Shown: positions 25,793 through 33,309 of the stretch, piece by piece
Layout: the number at the start of each line of letters is the position of its first letter
How positions within the stretch are numbered: the stretch's first letter is position 1
Assembly: GCA_965221505.1 (NCBI GenBank)
Contig: CBDCSI010000002.1
Span: 1,178,001-1,242,000, forward strand
Source of the DNA: CAZPXZ01 sp965221505
Lineage (GTDB): Bacteria; Pseudomonadota; Alphaproteobacteria; Rhodobacterales; CAZPXZ01
DNA length: 64,000 nt
Direction: 5' to 3'
Notes under the pieces: model-generated
Databases searched by the model: none
What the model was told of the DNA's origin: nothing
What the model saw: only the letters and a program-made list of their open reading frames with translations
Position numbers and translations under genes: made by a program

Positions 25793-27222
25793 GCCAACTC
25801 TGCGATCTCGGTGCCGTCGAGCTGCGGCGGCGCATCGGCGCCCGCGAGATCTCGCCGCGGGAATTGCTGGAGAGCTGCCTGCGGCGAATCGAGGAGACGA
25901 ACCCGCATCTGAACGCCTTCGTCAATCTTTGCGTCGACCGCGCCCGAAGCGAGGCGACGGAGGCGGAGCGCGCGGTCCGCAGCGGCGATCCCCTCGGGCC
26001 GCTGCACGGGCTTCCGCTCGGCGTAAAGGACCTCAATCACGCAGCCGGCCTGCCCACGACCTTCGGATCGCCGCTCTTCGCGAACGACGTGCCGGAGGAA
26101 GACGAGGGGGTCGTCGCCTGCATGCGCCGCGCGGGCGCGATCGTCGTCGGCAAGACCAACGTGCCGGAGCACGGGTTCGGGGCGACGACCGACAATCCGC
26201 TCTTCGGGACCACCAACAATCCGTTCGACCCGTCGCTCAGCGCCGGGGCCTCCTCCGGCGGCACCGCGGTCGCGCTCGCCTCCGGCATGGTTCCGCTCGC
26301 CATGGGATCCGACTTCGCCGGCAGCCTGCGAACCCCGGCGTCGTTCTGCGGCATAACCGGGTTTCGGCCCTCGCCAGGCGTGGTTGCGCAGACCCGCCGG
26401 CCCTTCGCGTACAGTCCGTTCGACGTCGAGGGACCGATGGGACGCAGCGCCGCAGACTGCCGGCTGCTGCTCGGAGCCATGGCGCATCGCGACCCGCGCG
26501 ACCCGCTCTCGGGCCGCCCCGACCCGGCGCTTCGCGCCCCGCCGGAGCCGATCGATCTCGCCGGGCTTCGGGTCGCGGTCTCGGAGGATCTAGGCTTCGC
26601 GCCGATCTCCCGGGAGGTGCGGCGGCAATTTCGGGACAAGGTCGCCGCGCTCTCGGGCTGCTTTCGGCGCGTCGAGGAAGCGGCGCCGGACATGACGGAC
26701 GCCGACCGGGCGTTCTACGTCCTACGCGGCGTGGGGTTCGTCGCCGACTTCAAGCCGATGCATGCGGCACATCCGGATGCGTTCGGCCCGACGATCACCG
26801 ACGAACTCGAACGTGCGGAGACGTTGACGCTCGACGACGTCGGATGGGCGGAAAAGCGGCGCACCGAGCTTCTCGCCGGAGCGCAGGAGTTCTTCGAATC
26901 CCACGACCTCCTGATCACGCCGGCCGCTTCGGTGGCGCCGTTTCCGCATGCGGAGCTCTATCCCGCGGAGATCGACGGCGAAGACATGGGAGGCTATCTC
27001 CGCTGGGAGGCGATCGCCTACGGCGTCACGCTCCTTTCGAATCCCGTCGCGGCGATCCCGGCCGGTCTCGGACCCGGCGGCATGCCGATGGGGTTGCAGC
27101 TGGTCGGGCCGGCGAAGCGGGACGCATGGCTGCTCGACGTCGCCCACGCGATCGAGGCGCGGTTCCGGGACGATGCGGTCCTCGGCCGACCGGTGCCCGA
27201 TCTCGGACGCCTCGGCCGGTGA
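25789..27222 (+). CDS. Amidase (amidase-signature family)
   Basis: A 477-residue amidohydrolase. The Ser-cisSer-Lys triad regions are present: LGVKDLNH (Lys), SAGASSGGTAVALASG (cis-Ser) and GSDFAGSLRTPA, where the usual DxGGS reads DFAGS and supplies the nucleophilic Ser. GTG at 25789 is chosen because GGGAGGA sits eight bases upstream and the GTG overlaps the cyclase stop; ATG 25750 would add 13 residues. It would hydrolyse an amide, possibly the product of the neighbouring cyclase. Confidence 0.9.
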   Translation: MSQLCDLGAVELRRRIGAREISPRELLESCLRRIEETNPHLNAFVNLCVDRARSEATEAERAVRSGDPLGPLHGLPLGVKDLNHAAGLPTTFGSPLFANDVPEEDEGVVACMRRAGAIVVGKTNVPEHGFGATTDNPLFGTTNNPFDPSLSAGASSGGTAVALASGMVPLAMGSDFAGSLRTPASFCGITGFRPSPGVVAQTRRPFAYSPFDVEGPMGRSAADCRLLLGAMAHRDPRDPLSGRPDPALRAPPEPIDLAGLRVAVSEDLGFAPISREVRRQFRDKVAALSGCFRRVEEAAPDMTDADRAFYVLRGVGFVADFKPMHAAHPDAFGPTITDELERAETLTLDDVGWAEKRRTELLAGAQEFFESHDLLITPAASVAPFPHAELYPAEIDGEDMGGYLRWEAIAYGVTLLSNPVAAIPAGLGPGGMPMGLQLVGPAKRDAWLLDVAHAIEARFRDDAVLGRPVPDLGRLGR

Positions 27223-27322
27223 CGCCCGCCCGAGAGACGTCTTCCCCGAGTCCCCCGGAGCGCAACCCGGAGGCCCGAATGCGCGGGCCGCGCTGCGCTC
27301 CGACTTGCAAGAGGAGAAAACC

Positions 27323-28141
27323 ATGAAATCCTGGAAAATCGCCGTCGCGTCTCTCTGTGCGACGCTCCTTGCCCTGCCGGCAAGCGCCGGAGGCCTGGCG
27401 GACATCAAGGATCGAGGAGAGTTCACCTTCGGGCTGGAGGCCCAGTACCGGCCCTTCGAGTTTCGCGACGACAACAACGAGATCATCGGCTACGACATCG
27501 ACGTGGCCAACGAGATCGGCGCCCGACTCGGCGTCGAGGCGACCCCCGTCGACACCAACTGGGCGACCGTGATCCAGTCGCTGAACAACGGCGCCTTCGA
27601 CCTGATTCTCGGCGGCATGACGGCGACCGAAGAGCGCTTCAAGCGGGTGAACTTCTCCTATCCCTATATGGACGCGAGTTCCGGCCTGATCGTTCGCGCC
27701 GACAGCGGCATCGCGAGCCCGGCCGACCTCGACGGCAAGGTCGCCTCCGCAGGATCCGGCACGCCGCAGATCAACCAGCTCATGCTGGCCGCGGAGGAGC
27801 ACGGCATCGCCTATGACGGAGACGTCAAGACCTACGACGACGACGCGGTGGCGTATCAGGCGATGCGCGCCGGTCGGGTCGACGCCTACGCGTCCACGCT
27901 GGTCAGCCTTCTGGAGTTCGCCAAGACGGACGACGGATTCACCGTGATTCCGTTCACGTCCTCGCGCTGGAGCCAGGAGTTCACGAGCATGGCCTTCCGC
28001 AAGGAGGACGAGGACCTCCGGGGCGCGATCAACGACATCATCGTGGCGATGAAGGAGGACGGCACCCTCGCCGCCCTGCAGGAAAAGTGGTTCGGACAGT
28101 CGTTCGTCGACATCCTGCCGAACGAGGCGCCCGCCTGGTAG
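27323..28141 (+). CDS. Amino-acid ABC transporter substrate-binding protein
   Basis: A 272-residue family-3 periplasmic binding protein. The signal peptide is MKSWKIAVASLCATLLALPASA. The mature part has FTFGLEAQYRPFEFRDDNNEIIGYDIDVANEIGARLG (split here: FTFGLEAQYRPFEF, then IIGYDIDVA), ILGGMTATEER and VNFSYPYM, typical of polar amino-acid binders. AAGAGGAG precedes the ATG. The gene is followed by a strong hairpin and two permeases. Confidence 0.93.
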   Translation: MKSWKIAVASLCATLLALPASAGGLADIKDRGEFTFGLEAQYRPFEFRDDNNEIIGYDIDVANEIGARLGVEATPVDTNWATVIQSLNNGAFDLILGGMTATEERFKRVNFSYPYMDASSGLIVRADSGIASPADLDGKVASAGSGTPQINQLMLAAEEHGIAYDGDVKTYDDDAVAYQAMRAGRVDAYASTLVSLLEFAKTDDGFTVIPFTSSRWSQEFTSMAFRKEDEDLRGAINDIIVAMKEDGTLAALQEKWFGQSFVDILPNEAPAW

Positions 28142-28149
28142 CCATCGAA

Positions 28150-28192
28150 GGCGGCCCGCCGGACCCCGCGCGCCGGCGCATGGCGGGCCGCC
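28150..28192 (+). terminator. Hairpin between amino-acid binding protein and permease
   Basis: GGCGGCCCGCC (28150-28160) pairs perfectly with GGCGGGCCGCC (28182-28192), an 11-bp stem with a 21-base loop that can fold further. It ends five bases before the GTG of the permease, so it may also hide that ribosome-binding region. There is no T-tract. Confidence 0.6.
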
Positions 28193-28196
28193 CCTC

Positions 28197-28880
28197 GTGG
28201 ATCTCCCCTATATCGTCGAGGTCTTTCCCCGGCTCCTTCCGGGCCTCTGGGTCACCGTCCAGGTAAGCCTCCTCTCGCTGGCGCTGGCCATCCTGATCGG
28301 CGTCTGGCTCGGCACGGTTCGGGCGTTTCTCCCGGACCGCAACCCGCTCTCGGCGCTCCTGGACTTCTACGTCTTCCTGGTCCGGGGAACGCCCATCATC
28401 GTCCAGATCTACGTCTTCTTCTTCGTCCTGCCGGAGGCGGGACTGCGGCTGGACCCGTTCTGGATCGGCGTAATCGCGCTTACCTTCAACTCCGGCGGCT
28501 ACCAGATCGAGATCGCCCGCGCGGCGGTCGGCTCGGTCGACCGCGGGCAATTCGAGGGCGCGCTGGCGGTCGGACTTTCGAAGCGGCAGACGGTTTGGCT
28601 CGTCGTCCTTCCGCAAGCGCTCCGGCGGATGATCGCACCGATTACCAACGAGATGTCGCAGCTCGTCAAGGCGTCGTCCGTGCTGTCCGTGATCACCGTG
28701 TTCGAGCTGCACAAGGCCGCCAACGCCATCCTCTCCGGCAGCTACAAATTCGTCGAACTCCTGACGCTGCAGGCCGTGCTCTATCTTGCGCTGATCCTGT
28801 CGGTGAGCGCCTTCGCGCGCTGGATCGAGACCCGCGTGCTGGCGTACGGGGAACCGGTCCGGGATTTTTCGGTGCGGTAG
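28197..28880 (+). CDS. Amino-acid ABC transporter permease 1
   Basis: A 227-residue HisM/GlnP-type permease. Hydrophobic segments at about residues 17-40, 55-80 and 185-210 and the coupling loop FEGALAVGLSKRQTVWLVVLPQALRRM are typical. Starts with GTG directly behind the hairpin, with no clear Shine-Dalgarno. With the next gene it would form the heterodimeric channel; no matching ATPase gene follows. Confidence 0.9.
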   Translation: MDLPYIVEVFPRLLPGLWVTVQVSLLSLALAILIGVWLGTVRAFLPDRNPLSALLDFYVFLVRGTPIIVQIYVFFFVLPEAGLRLDPFWIGVIALTFNSGGYQIEIARAAVGSVDRGQFEGALAVGLSKRQTVWLVVLPQALRRMIAPITNEMSQLVKASSVLSVITVFELHKAANAILSGSYKFVELLTLQAVLYLALILSVSAFARWIETRVLAYGEPVRDFSVR

Positions 28881-28886
28881 CACGCC

Positions 28887-29534
28887 ATGCTCGATCTTCC
28901 CTTCATGGCCGAGATCCTTCCGGACATGCTGGAGGCGGCGTGGATCACGCTGCTCCTCAGCGTGTTGACCGTCGTCCTGAGCTGCGTCCTCGGCGGCATC
29001 CTGTCCGCCGTCCGGCTCCTCGGCAATCGGCCGCTGCGGGCCGGTATCCATGCCTTCGTGGAGTTCACCCGGGGCGTTCCGCCGCTGGTCCAGATCGCGA
29101 TCGTATACTTCCTGCTGCCCGAGTTCGGCCTGTTCCTGAACGAGTTCTGGACCGGGGTCGCGGCCCTGACCTTCATCGGCGCCGGCTACACGGTCGAAAT
29201 CGTCCGCTCGGCGATCGAATCCCTGGACCGGGGACAGCGGGAGTGCGCGCTAGCGCTCGGTTTGGGCGAGGCGCGAACCCTGTTCCTGGTTCTCGTTCCC
29301 CAGGCGTTGCGACGGATTCTGCCGCCGCTCACCAACGAGCTCGCGAACGTGATCAAGGCGTCGGCGCTGTTGTCGGTGATCTCGGTCAACGAATTGACCA
29401 AGGTGGCGAACGACCTGATCTTCGTGCATTTTGTGGTGATCGAGGTCCTGATCCAATTGACCGCGCTGTATCTCGTCATCGTGGGCACGCTGATGTGGCT
29501 CTCCCGCTGGCTCGAGCGGCGCAATCCGGCCTGA
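28887..29534 (+). CDS. Amino-acid ABC transporter permease 2
   Basis: A 215-residue partner permease with the same architecture: MLDLPFMAEILPDMLEAAWI start, VQIAIVYFLLPEFGLF, and coupling loop CALALGLGEARTLFLVLVPQALRR. Six bases separate it from permease 1, of which it is a paralogue. The next gene encodes a racemase-fold enzyme rather than the expected GlnQ-like ATPase. Confidence 0.9.
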   Translation: MLDLPFMAEILPDMLEAAWITLLLSVLTVVLSCVLGGILSAVRLLGNRPLRAGIHAFVEFTRGVPPLVQIAIVYFLLPEFGLFLNEFWTGVAALTFIGAGYTVEIVRSAIESLDRGQRECALALGLGEARTLFLVLVPQALRRILPPLTNELANVIKASALLSVISVNELTKVANDLIFVHFVVIEVLIQLTALYLVIVGTLMWLSRWLERRNPA

Positions 29535-29541
29535 GGGCGAC

Positions 29542-30273
29542 ATGAACGCACCGTTTCGAGGCCCCGGCGGACGGATCGCCTTCCTCTGGCCCGCGGACGG
29601 CCGCAACGACGACGAGTATTGGAACTACCTGCCCGACGGGGTCGCGCTGCTCGCCGCCCGCTATCCCGTCGCCGGGGGGCTGGAGCTCGAAGACCTCGAA
29701 TCGGACGCCGATCCGGAGATTGTGCGGACGGCGGCAGGACTGTTCCGGCACGTGCCGGTGAACGCCGTGGCGCTCGGCGATTGCGCCGGCAGCGCCGTGA
29801 ACGGTCCCGACGGGGCGCGCGCGATGGCGGCGGCCGCGGCGAGCGAGACCGGTTCGCCCGCCGTCACCATGATCGAAGCCGTCGTCGAGGCGATCCGGGC
29901 TGTGTCTGCGCGCCGCGTGAGCCTGGCGGCGCCCTACGGCGCCCGCGTGACCGGGCGGATCGTCGCATACCTGGAGGCGGAGGGCGTTGAAGTCGTCCGG
30001 CGCCGCGCGCTCGAAGCCGAAAGCGAAGCCGAGATCGGAGACCGCCCCCCGGAGCGTTGGGCAGAGGTTGCGGAGAGCCTCGGGAGGGGAGACGCGGACG
30101 CGGTGGTGCTCGGCGGCGGCGGCGTCCGCATCGCGCCGGTGCTCGACGCCCTCGAGGCGCGAATGGGCGTGCCGGTGATCGCGGGGCCGGCCGCGTTGAT
30201 CTGGGGCGCCTGCCGGCGCATGGGGGTCATGACCGCCGGGGCGGGACCCGGCCGGCTGTTCGCGGGATCATGA
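29542..30273 (+). CDS. Asp/Glu racemase-superfamily protein (maleate isomerase / arylmalonate decarboxylase-like)
   Basis: A 243-residue two-lobed enzyme. The first-lobe catalytic region is ALGDCAGSAVNG with Cys81. In the second lobe the position where maleate isomerases and racemases have their second Cys reads VVLGGGGVRIAP, so that Cys is missing. Members with a single active Cys include arylmalonate decarboxylase, but there the Cys is in the other lobe. Activity is therefore uncertain. It overlaps the next aminotransferase by four bases, implying a joint pathway. Confidence 0.78.
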   Translation: MNAPFRGPGGRIAFLWPADGRNDDEYWNYLPDGVALLAARYPVAGGLELEDLESDADPEIVRTAAGLFRHVPVNAVALGDCAGSAVNGPDGARAMAAAAASETGSPAVTMIEAVVEAIRAVSARRVSLAAPYGARVTGRIVAYLEAEGVEVVRRRALEAESEAEIGDRPPERWAEVAESLGRGDADAVVLGGGGVRIAPVLDALEARMGVPVIAGPAALIWGACRRMGVMTAGAGPGRLFAGS

Positions 30274-31547
30274 GCCGCAGCCCCGCCGACAGCGAGCTGT
30301 TCCGCCGACTGGAATCGCCGGCCACCAAGACCTTTGCGCTGCTCGACCGGCCGCCGGTCTTCGTGTCGGCGTCGGGCAGCCGACTGACGGATTCGGAGGG
30401 CCGGACGTATCTCGACTTCGCGTCCGGTTCGGGCACCTCGAACGTAGGTCACGGAAATCCCGCCGTCACGGACGCGGTGCGCGCGATGCTGGATCGGGGG
30501 CTGACCCATGTCGGGCCGCATTTTCATGCGGAGGCGCAGGCCGACTTCCTTCGCCTGCTTCGGGACTGCCTGCCGCCGGAGCTTTCGCGGATGCATCCGG
30601 CGACGAACGGAACCGAGGCTACCGAGGCGGCGCTCAAGGCTTGCATGCACGCGACGGGAGCGCGGCGGTTTCTGGCCTTCGAGGGAGGCTATCACGGGCG
30701 TACCATGGGTTCGCTCGCCGTCTCCCATGCCCGAGGCGGCAACGCCGTTCTGGCTCCCTTCGCGCCGGAAGCGGAATTCGTCCCCTTCCCGGAGACCGAG
30801 CGGGAGGCGACCGAAGCGGTGCGTGCGCTCGCGGAACGGCCCCGCGACCGACCGCCTCTCGCGGGCGTGATCGTGGAGCCGGTCCAGGCGACCGCGGGAA
30901 TCGTCTGTCCGCCCGAGGGGTTCCTGTCGGAGCTTTGCGCCGCGGCGCGCAGGGTCGGCGTGCCGTTGATCGTGGACGAGATCTTCACCGGAATGGGCCG
31001 CACGGGCCGTCTCTTCGCCTTCGAGGCAGAAGGGATCGTCCCGGATCTCCTGCTGCTCGGCAAGTGTCTCGGCGGGGGGTTTCCGGGCGGGATGGCGGTC
31101 GGGAGAGAGGGGCTGATGACCGCCTGGCCGCAAGGCGCACAGTCGTCCACGTTTCAGATGCATCCGGTCACGGCAGCCGCCGGCGCGGCGGCGCTCCGGT
31201 TCCTGCTGGAAGAGGATCTTTGTACGCGAGCGCTTGCGATCGGCCGCCGACTCGCCTCGTTCCGCGAAGCGTTTCTCGTATTTCCGTCAGTAAGGGAATT
31301 CCGCGGTGTCGGCGCCATGTTCGGACTTGCGGTGCGGGGCCGGGGTCGCGAGGAGCCGCGACAAGTGGCGCGCAGGCTACGGCGCAAGGCGCTGTGCAAC
31401 GGCCTGATCACCTGGGAGTGTGGACGAAACGGAGAAGTGATCGGGCTCGTTCCGCCGCTGACCGCGACGGATGAGGAAGCGGACGAGGCCTGCCGATTCC
31501 TCCTCCGCGCGCTGGAGTCCGAATCCGTCGGCGGGAATGCCGATTGA
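30270..31547 (+). CDS. Class III aminotransferase
   Basis: A 425-residue omega-transaminase-like PLP enzyme. YLDFASGSGTSNVGHGNP, TNGTEATEAALKA, FEGGYHGRTMGSLAVSH, LIVDEIFTGMGRTG and LLLLGKCLGGGFPGGMAVG (PLP lysine) are clear, with STFQMHPVTAAAG as the cofactor loop. Related to the enzyme at 13999 in the opposite operon. The ATG at 30270 overlaps the racemase stop. Last gene of the rightward operon. Confidence 0.88.
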   Translation: MSRSPADSELFRRLESPATKTFALLDRPPVFVSASGSRLTDSEGRTYLDFASGSGTSNVGHGNPAVTDAVRAMLDRGLTHVGPHFHAEAQADFLRLLRDCLPPELSRMHPATNGTEATEAALKACMHATGARRFLAFEGGYHGRTMGSLAVSHARGGNAVLAPFAPEAEFVPFPETEREATEAVRALAERPRDRPPLAGVIVEPVQATAGIVCPPEGFLSELCAAARRVGVPLIVDEIFTGMGRTGRLFAFEAEGIVPDLLLLGKCLGGGFPGGMAVGREGLMTAWPQGAQSSTFQMHPVTAAAGAAALRFLLEEDLCTRALAIGRRLASFREAFLVFPSVREFRGVGAMFGLAVRGRGREEPRQVARRLRRKALCNGLITWECGRNGEVIGLVPPLTATDEEADEACRFLLRALESESVGGNAD

Positions 31548-31614
31548 GCCCCCGGCCCTTTCGCACGGACCGCTCCCCCCAAGGGTCCCTCCTTGAGCGG
31601 GATCGCGGTTTCGA

Positions 31615-32076
31615 TCAGGCGGGTTGTCGGAGGAGAAGTGCGATCCCGGCGATCACCAGCGCCATGCCGACCAGGTTCAGGAGCGACATCCGCTCCCCCA
31701 GACCGATCACCGCGGCAAGCGTACTGATCACGATCGTTCCCGCGACGATCGCGGGAATGGCGACGCTCGCATCGGGACGCGGGACCAGGACTCCGCCGAA
31801 CAGCGTGAAATACGCGACCTCCGCGGCCCCGATGCAGATGCCCGCCAGCGCGGCCCATGCGTAGGCGTTCGCTCCAAGTCGAAACGAATGGCCGCCCTGG
31901 CCCGCTTGCCAGGCAAGGAAAAGGAGCGAAACGGCGAGTGCGACGACCTGCAGTGTGATCGTCGCGAGGATCGTGGTGGTCGCACCGGACGGAACGGCGC
32001 CGCCGGATACGCGAACAAACACGTTGTAGCCGGCATAGAGCAGGGCCACGAGCGCGATCATTCCGACAGTTGCCAT
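31615..32076 (-). CDS. Half-size EamA/DMT-type membrane protein
   Basis: A 153-residue protein with five hydrophobic segments, corresponding to one EamA repeat, whereas typical drug/metabolite transporters have two. The C-terminal part VIGLGERMSLLNLVGMALVIAGIALLL is the standard end of an EamA domain. Single-repeat members are thought to act as dimers. It is convergent with the aminotransferase gene. ATG at 32076 is the first codon that gives an immediate membrane segment. Confidence 0.72.
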   Translation of the reverse strand: MATVGMIALVALLYAGYNVFVRVSGGAVPSGATTTILATITLQVVALAVSLLFLAWQAGQGGHSFRLGANAYAWAALAGICIGAAEVAYFTLFGGVLVPRPDASVAIPAIVAGTIVISTLAAVIGLGERMSLLNLVGMALVIAGIALLLRQPA

Positions 32077-32403
32077 GGAAGTTTCCCAAGAGAGTGATGT
32101 AACGGGCGCACGACAGCTGGGCCCGACGGGGATGTTACCGCCGCCCTTCCCGGCGCTCGGAAATCGCCCGAATCGCGAATTGTCCGGCGCGGATTCCGGC
32201 TGGGGCGACGAACCTGCCCGGAGAAGGCTCGAGCCAGACAGCCGGAGCCGACCCGACGCGCCGCGTCGCAAAGCGTAGCGACGGCCCGGCTCCGAATCCG
32301 GTGGCCGACCGGGAAGCCGGATTGTCAGGTCCTCGCGTTTTCTACGAATTCAAATCTGACATACCGTGTCGCTTCTCGCAGTACGTGTCACGGCTCGTAG
32401 CGC
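32077..32403. other. Left edge of the accessory island; no gene seen
   Basis: About 330 bases after the EamA gene. The first 200 are GC-rich and host-like; from about 32330 the composition becomes more balanced, marking the start of the island. No tRNA, integrase or direct-repeat boundary is visible. Confidence 0.4.
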
Positions 32404-33309
32404 ATGCCACGCGCTTTACTCCTGCTGGCCTCTTCTCCGACAATCCCTTCGAGTCAGCGACAACAGCGGAATCCTCTGATGGTACACGCGTTCGACATCG
32501 ACCTCGCGCACTTCCATGCGGACGCGATGAGCCGCATCTGTCGAAACGAGAGGCGTGTGACCGTCGAGACGCGCCGTGACAAGATTGTGCTGACGTCTGC
32601 GCCGCGCAGCATCGTCGCTCCGTTCGTACGGGCAGACCATCCGGTCTTGCCGGAGAACCTCGCTGAGCGATCCCTGCAGTCGCGATATTCCGTGGCCTTC
32701 AAGCTCGTCGCGCTCGTGCAGAGGCATTTCGTCGATCTTCAGAGTGCCATGGGCCGTAGGCTCGTACAGCGCAAGTACGAGCCCTGCCGTCTGTCCGTTG
32801 CCGTACCGCAGATGCCGGAAGTCTCGGGAGAAACCCGGACACCTAGAGGGAATCGCCGGGAGGGGGTGACGCATCTACTCGATTCGTCGCCCGTTCCGGT
32901 ACTCGGACGGATCGGTTCGGCCGGGCTTGACGCAGGATCGCTCTGCACCGTCGAGGATTCGGCGGTTCGCGTGTCTTGGCGTTTCAGCGACGAGTTCGAC
33001 TACGCCATGCATGCGTTTCTCGGCGCCCAGGCCCACATTACGCGGAGTCGAAGTAGGCACTCCCAACCTGGCGGGGTCACGATAGCCGCGCTCAAGACGA
33101 TTCCCAGATCAACTCGAAGTGAAGTGTGGTTCGCTCCCGCCGAAGGGCCGGACCAGGATCAGGAGGACGTAATGAATTTGCAAGAGACGCTCCACTCGTC
33201 AGGACGACCGCCGGGCAGCTCCAACGGCTGCAGCGGCCCGCCCCGGACAACGACGCCATTTGACGGCATTCCTGTTCCTGGCCTGTCAGGAGGCTGCCAC
33301 CATGCGTAG
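32404..33309 (+). CDS. Hypothetical protein, or a 45-residue ORF at its 3' end
   Basis: The frame encodes up to 301 residues without recognisable domain. The early part MVHAFDIDLAHFHADAMSRI and IVLTSAPRSIVAPF looks protein-like, but there is no good ribosome site at its start. A much better initiation signal is AGGAGG at 33161-33166 six bases before ATG 33172, which would express only the last 45 residues (MNLQETLHSSGRPPG...). The stop lies in ATGCGTAG, overlapping the ATG of the PcfJ-like gene, so translation is probably coupled. An opposite-strand frame at 32416-32874 is also open. I cannot decide between these. Confidence 0.3.
   Translation: MPRALLLLASSPTIPSSQRQQRNPLMVHAFDIDLAHFHADAMSRICRNERRVTVETRRDKIVLTSAPRSIVAPFVRADHPVLPENLAERSLQSRYSVAFKLVALVQRHFVDLQSAMGRRLVQRKYEPCRLSVAVPQMPEVSGETRTPRGNRREGVTHLLDSSPVPVLGRIGSAGLDAGSLCTVEDSAVRVSWRFSDEFDYAMHAFLGAQAHITRSRSRHSQPGGVTIAALKTIPRSTRSEVWFAPAEGPDQDQEDVMNLQETLHSSGRPPGSSNGCSGPPRTTTPFDGIPVPGLSGGCHHA

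Noticed and set aside
31570..31600. Terminator between the class III aminotransferase and the EamA gene
   Set aside because: CCGCTC/GAGCGG gives only six pairs around a 19-base loop and no T-run; too weak to call.
32416..32874. A 152-codon minus-strand ORF opposite the unknown island ORF
   Set aside because: No domain or initiation signal; it overlaps a plus-strand frame that is no better supported, so neither could be called with confidence and only the plus-strand one, linked to the PcfJ-like gene, is listed.
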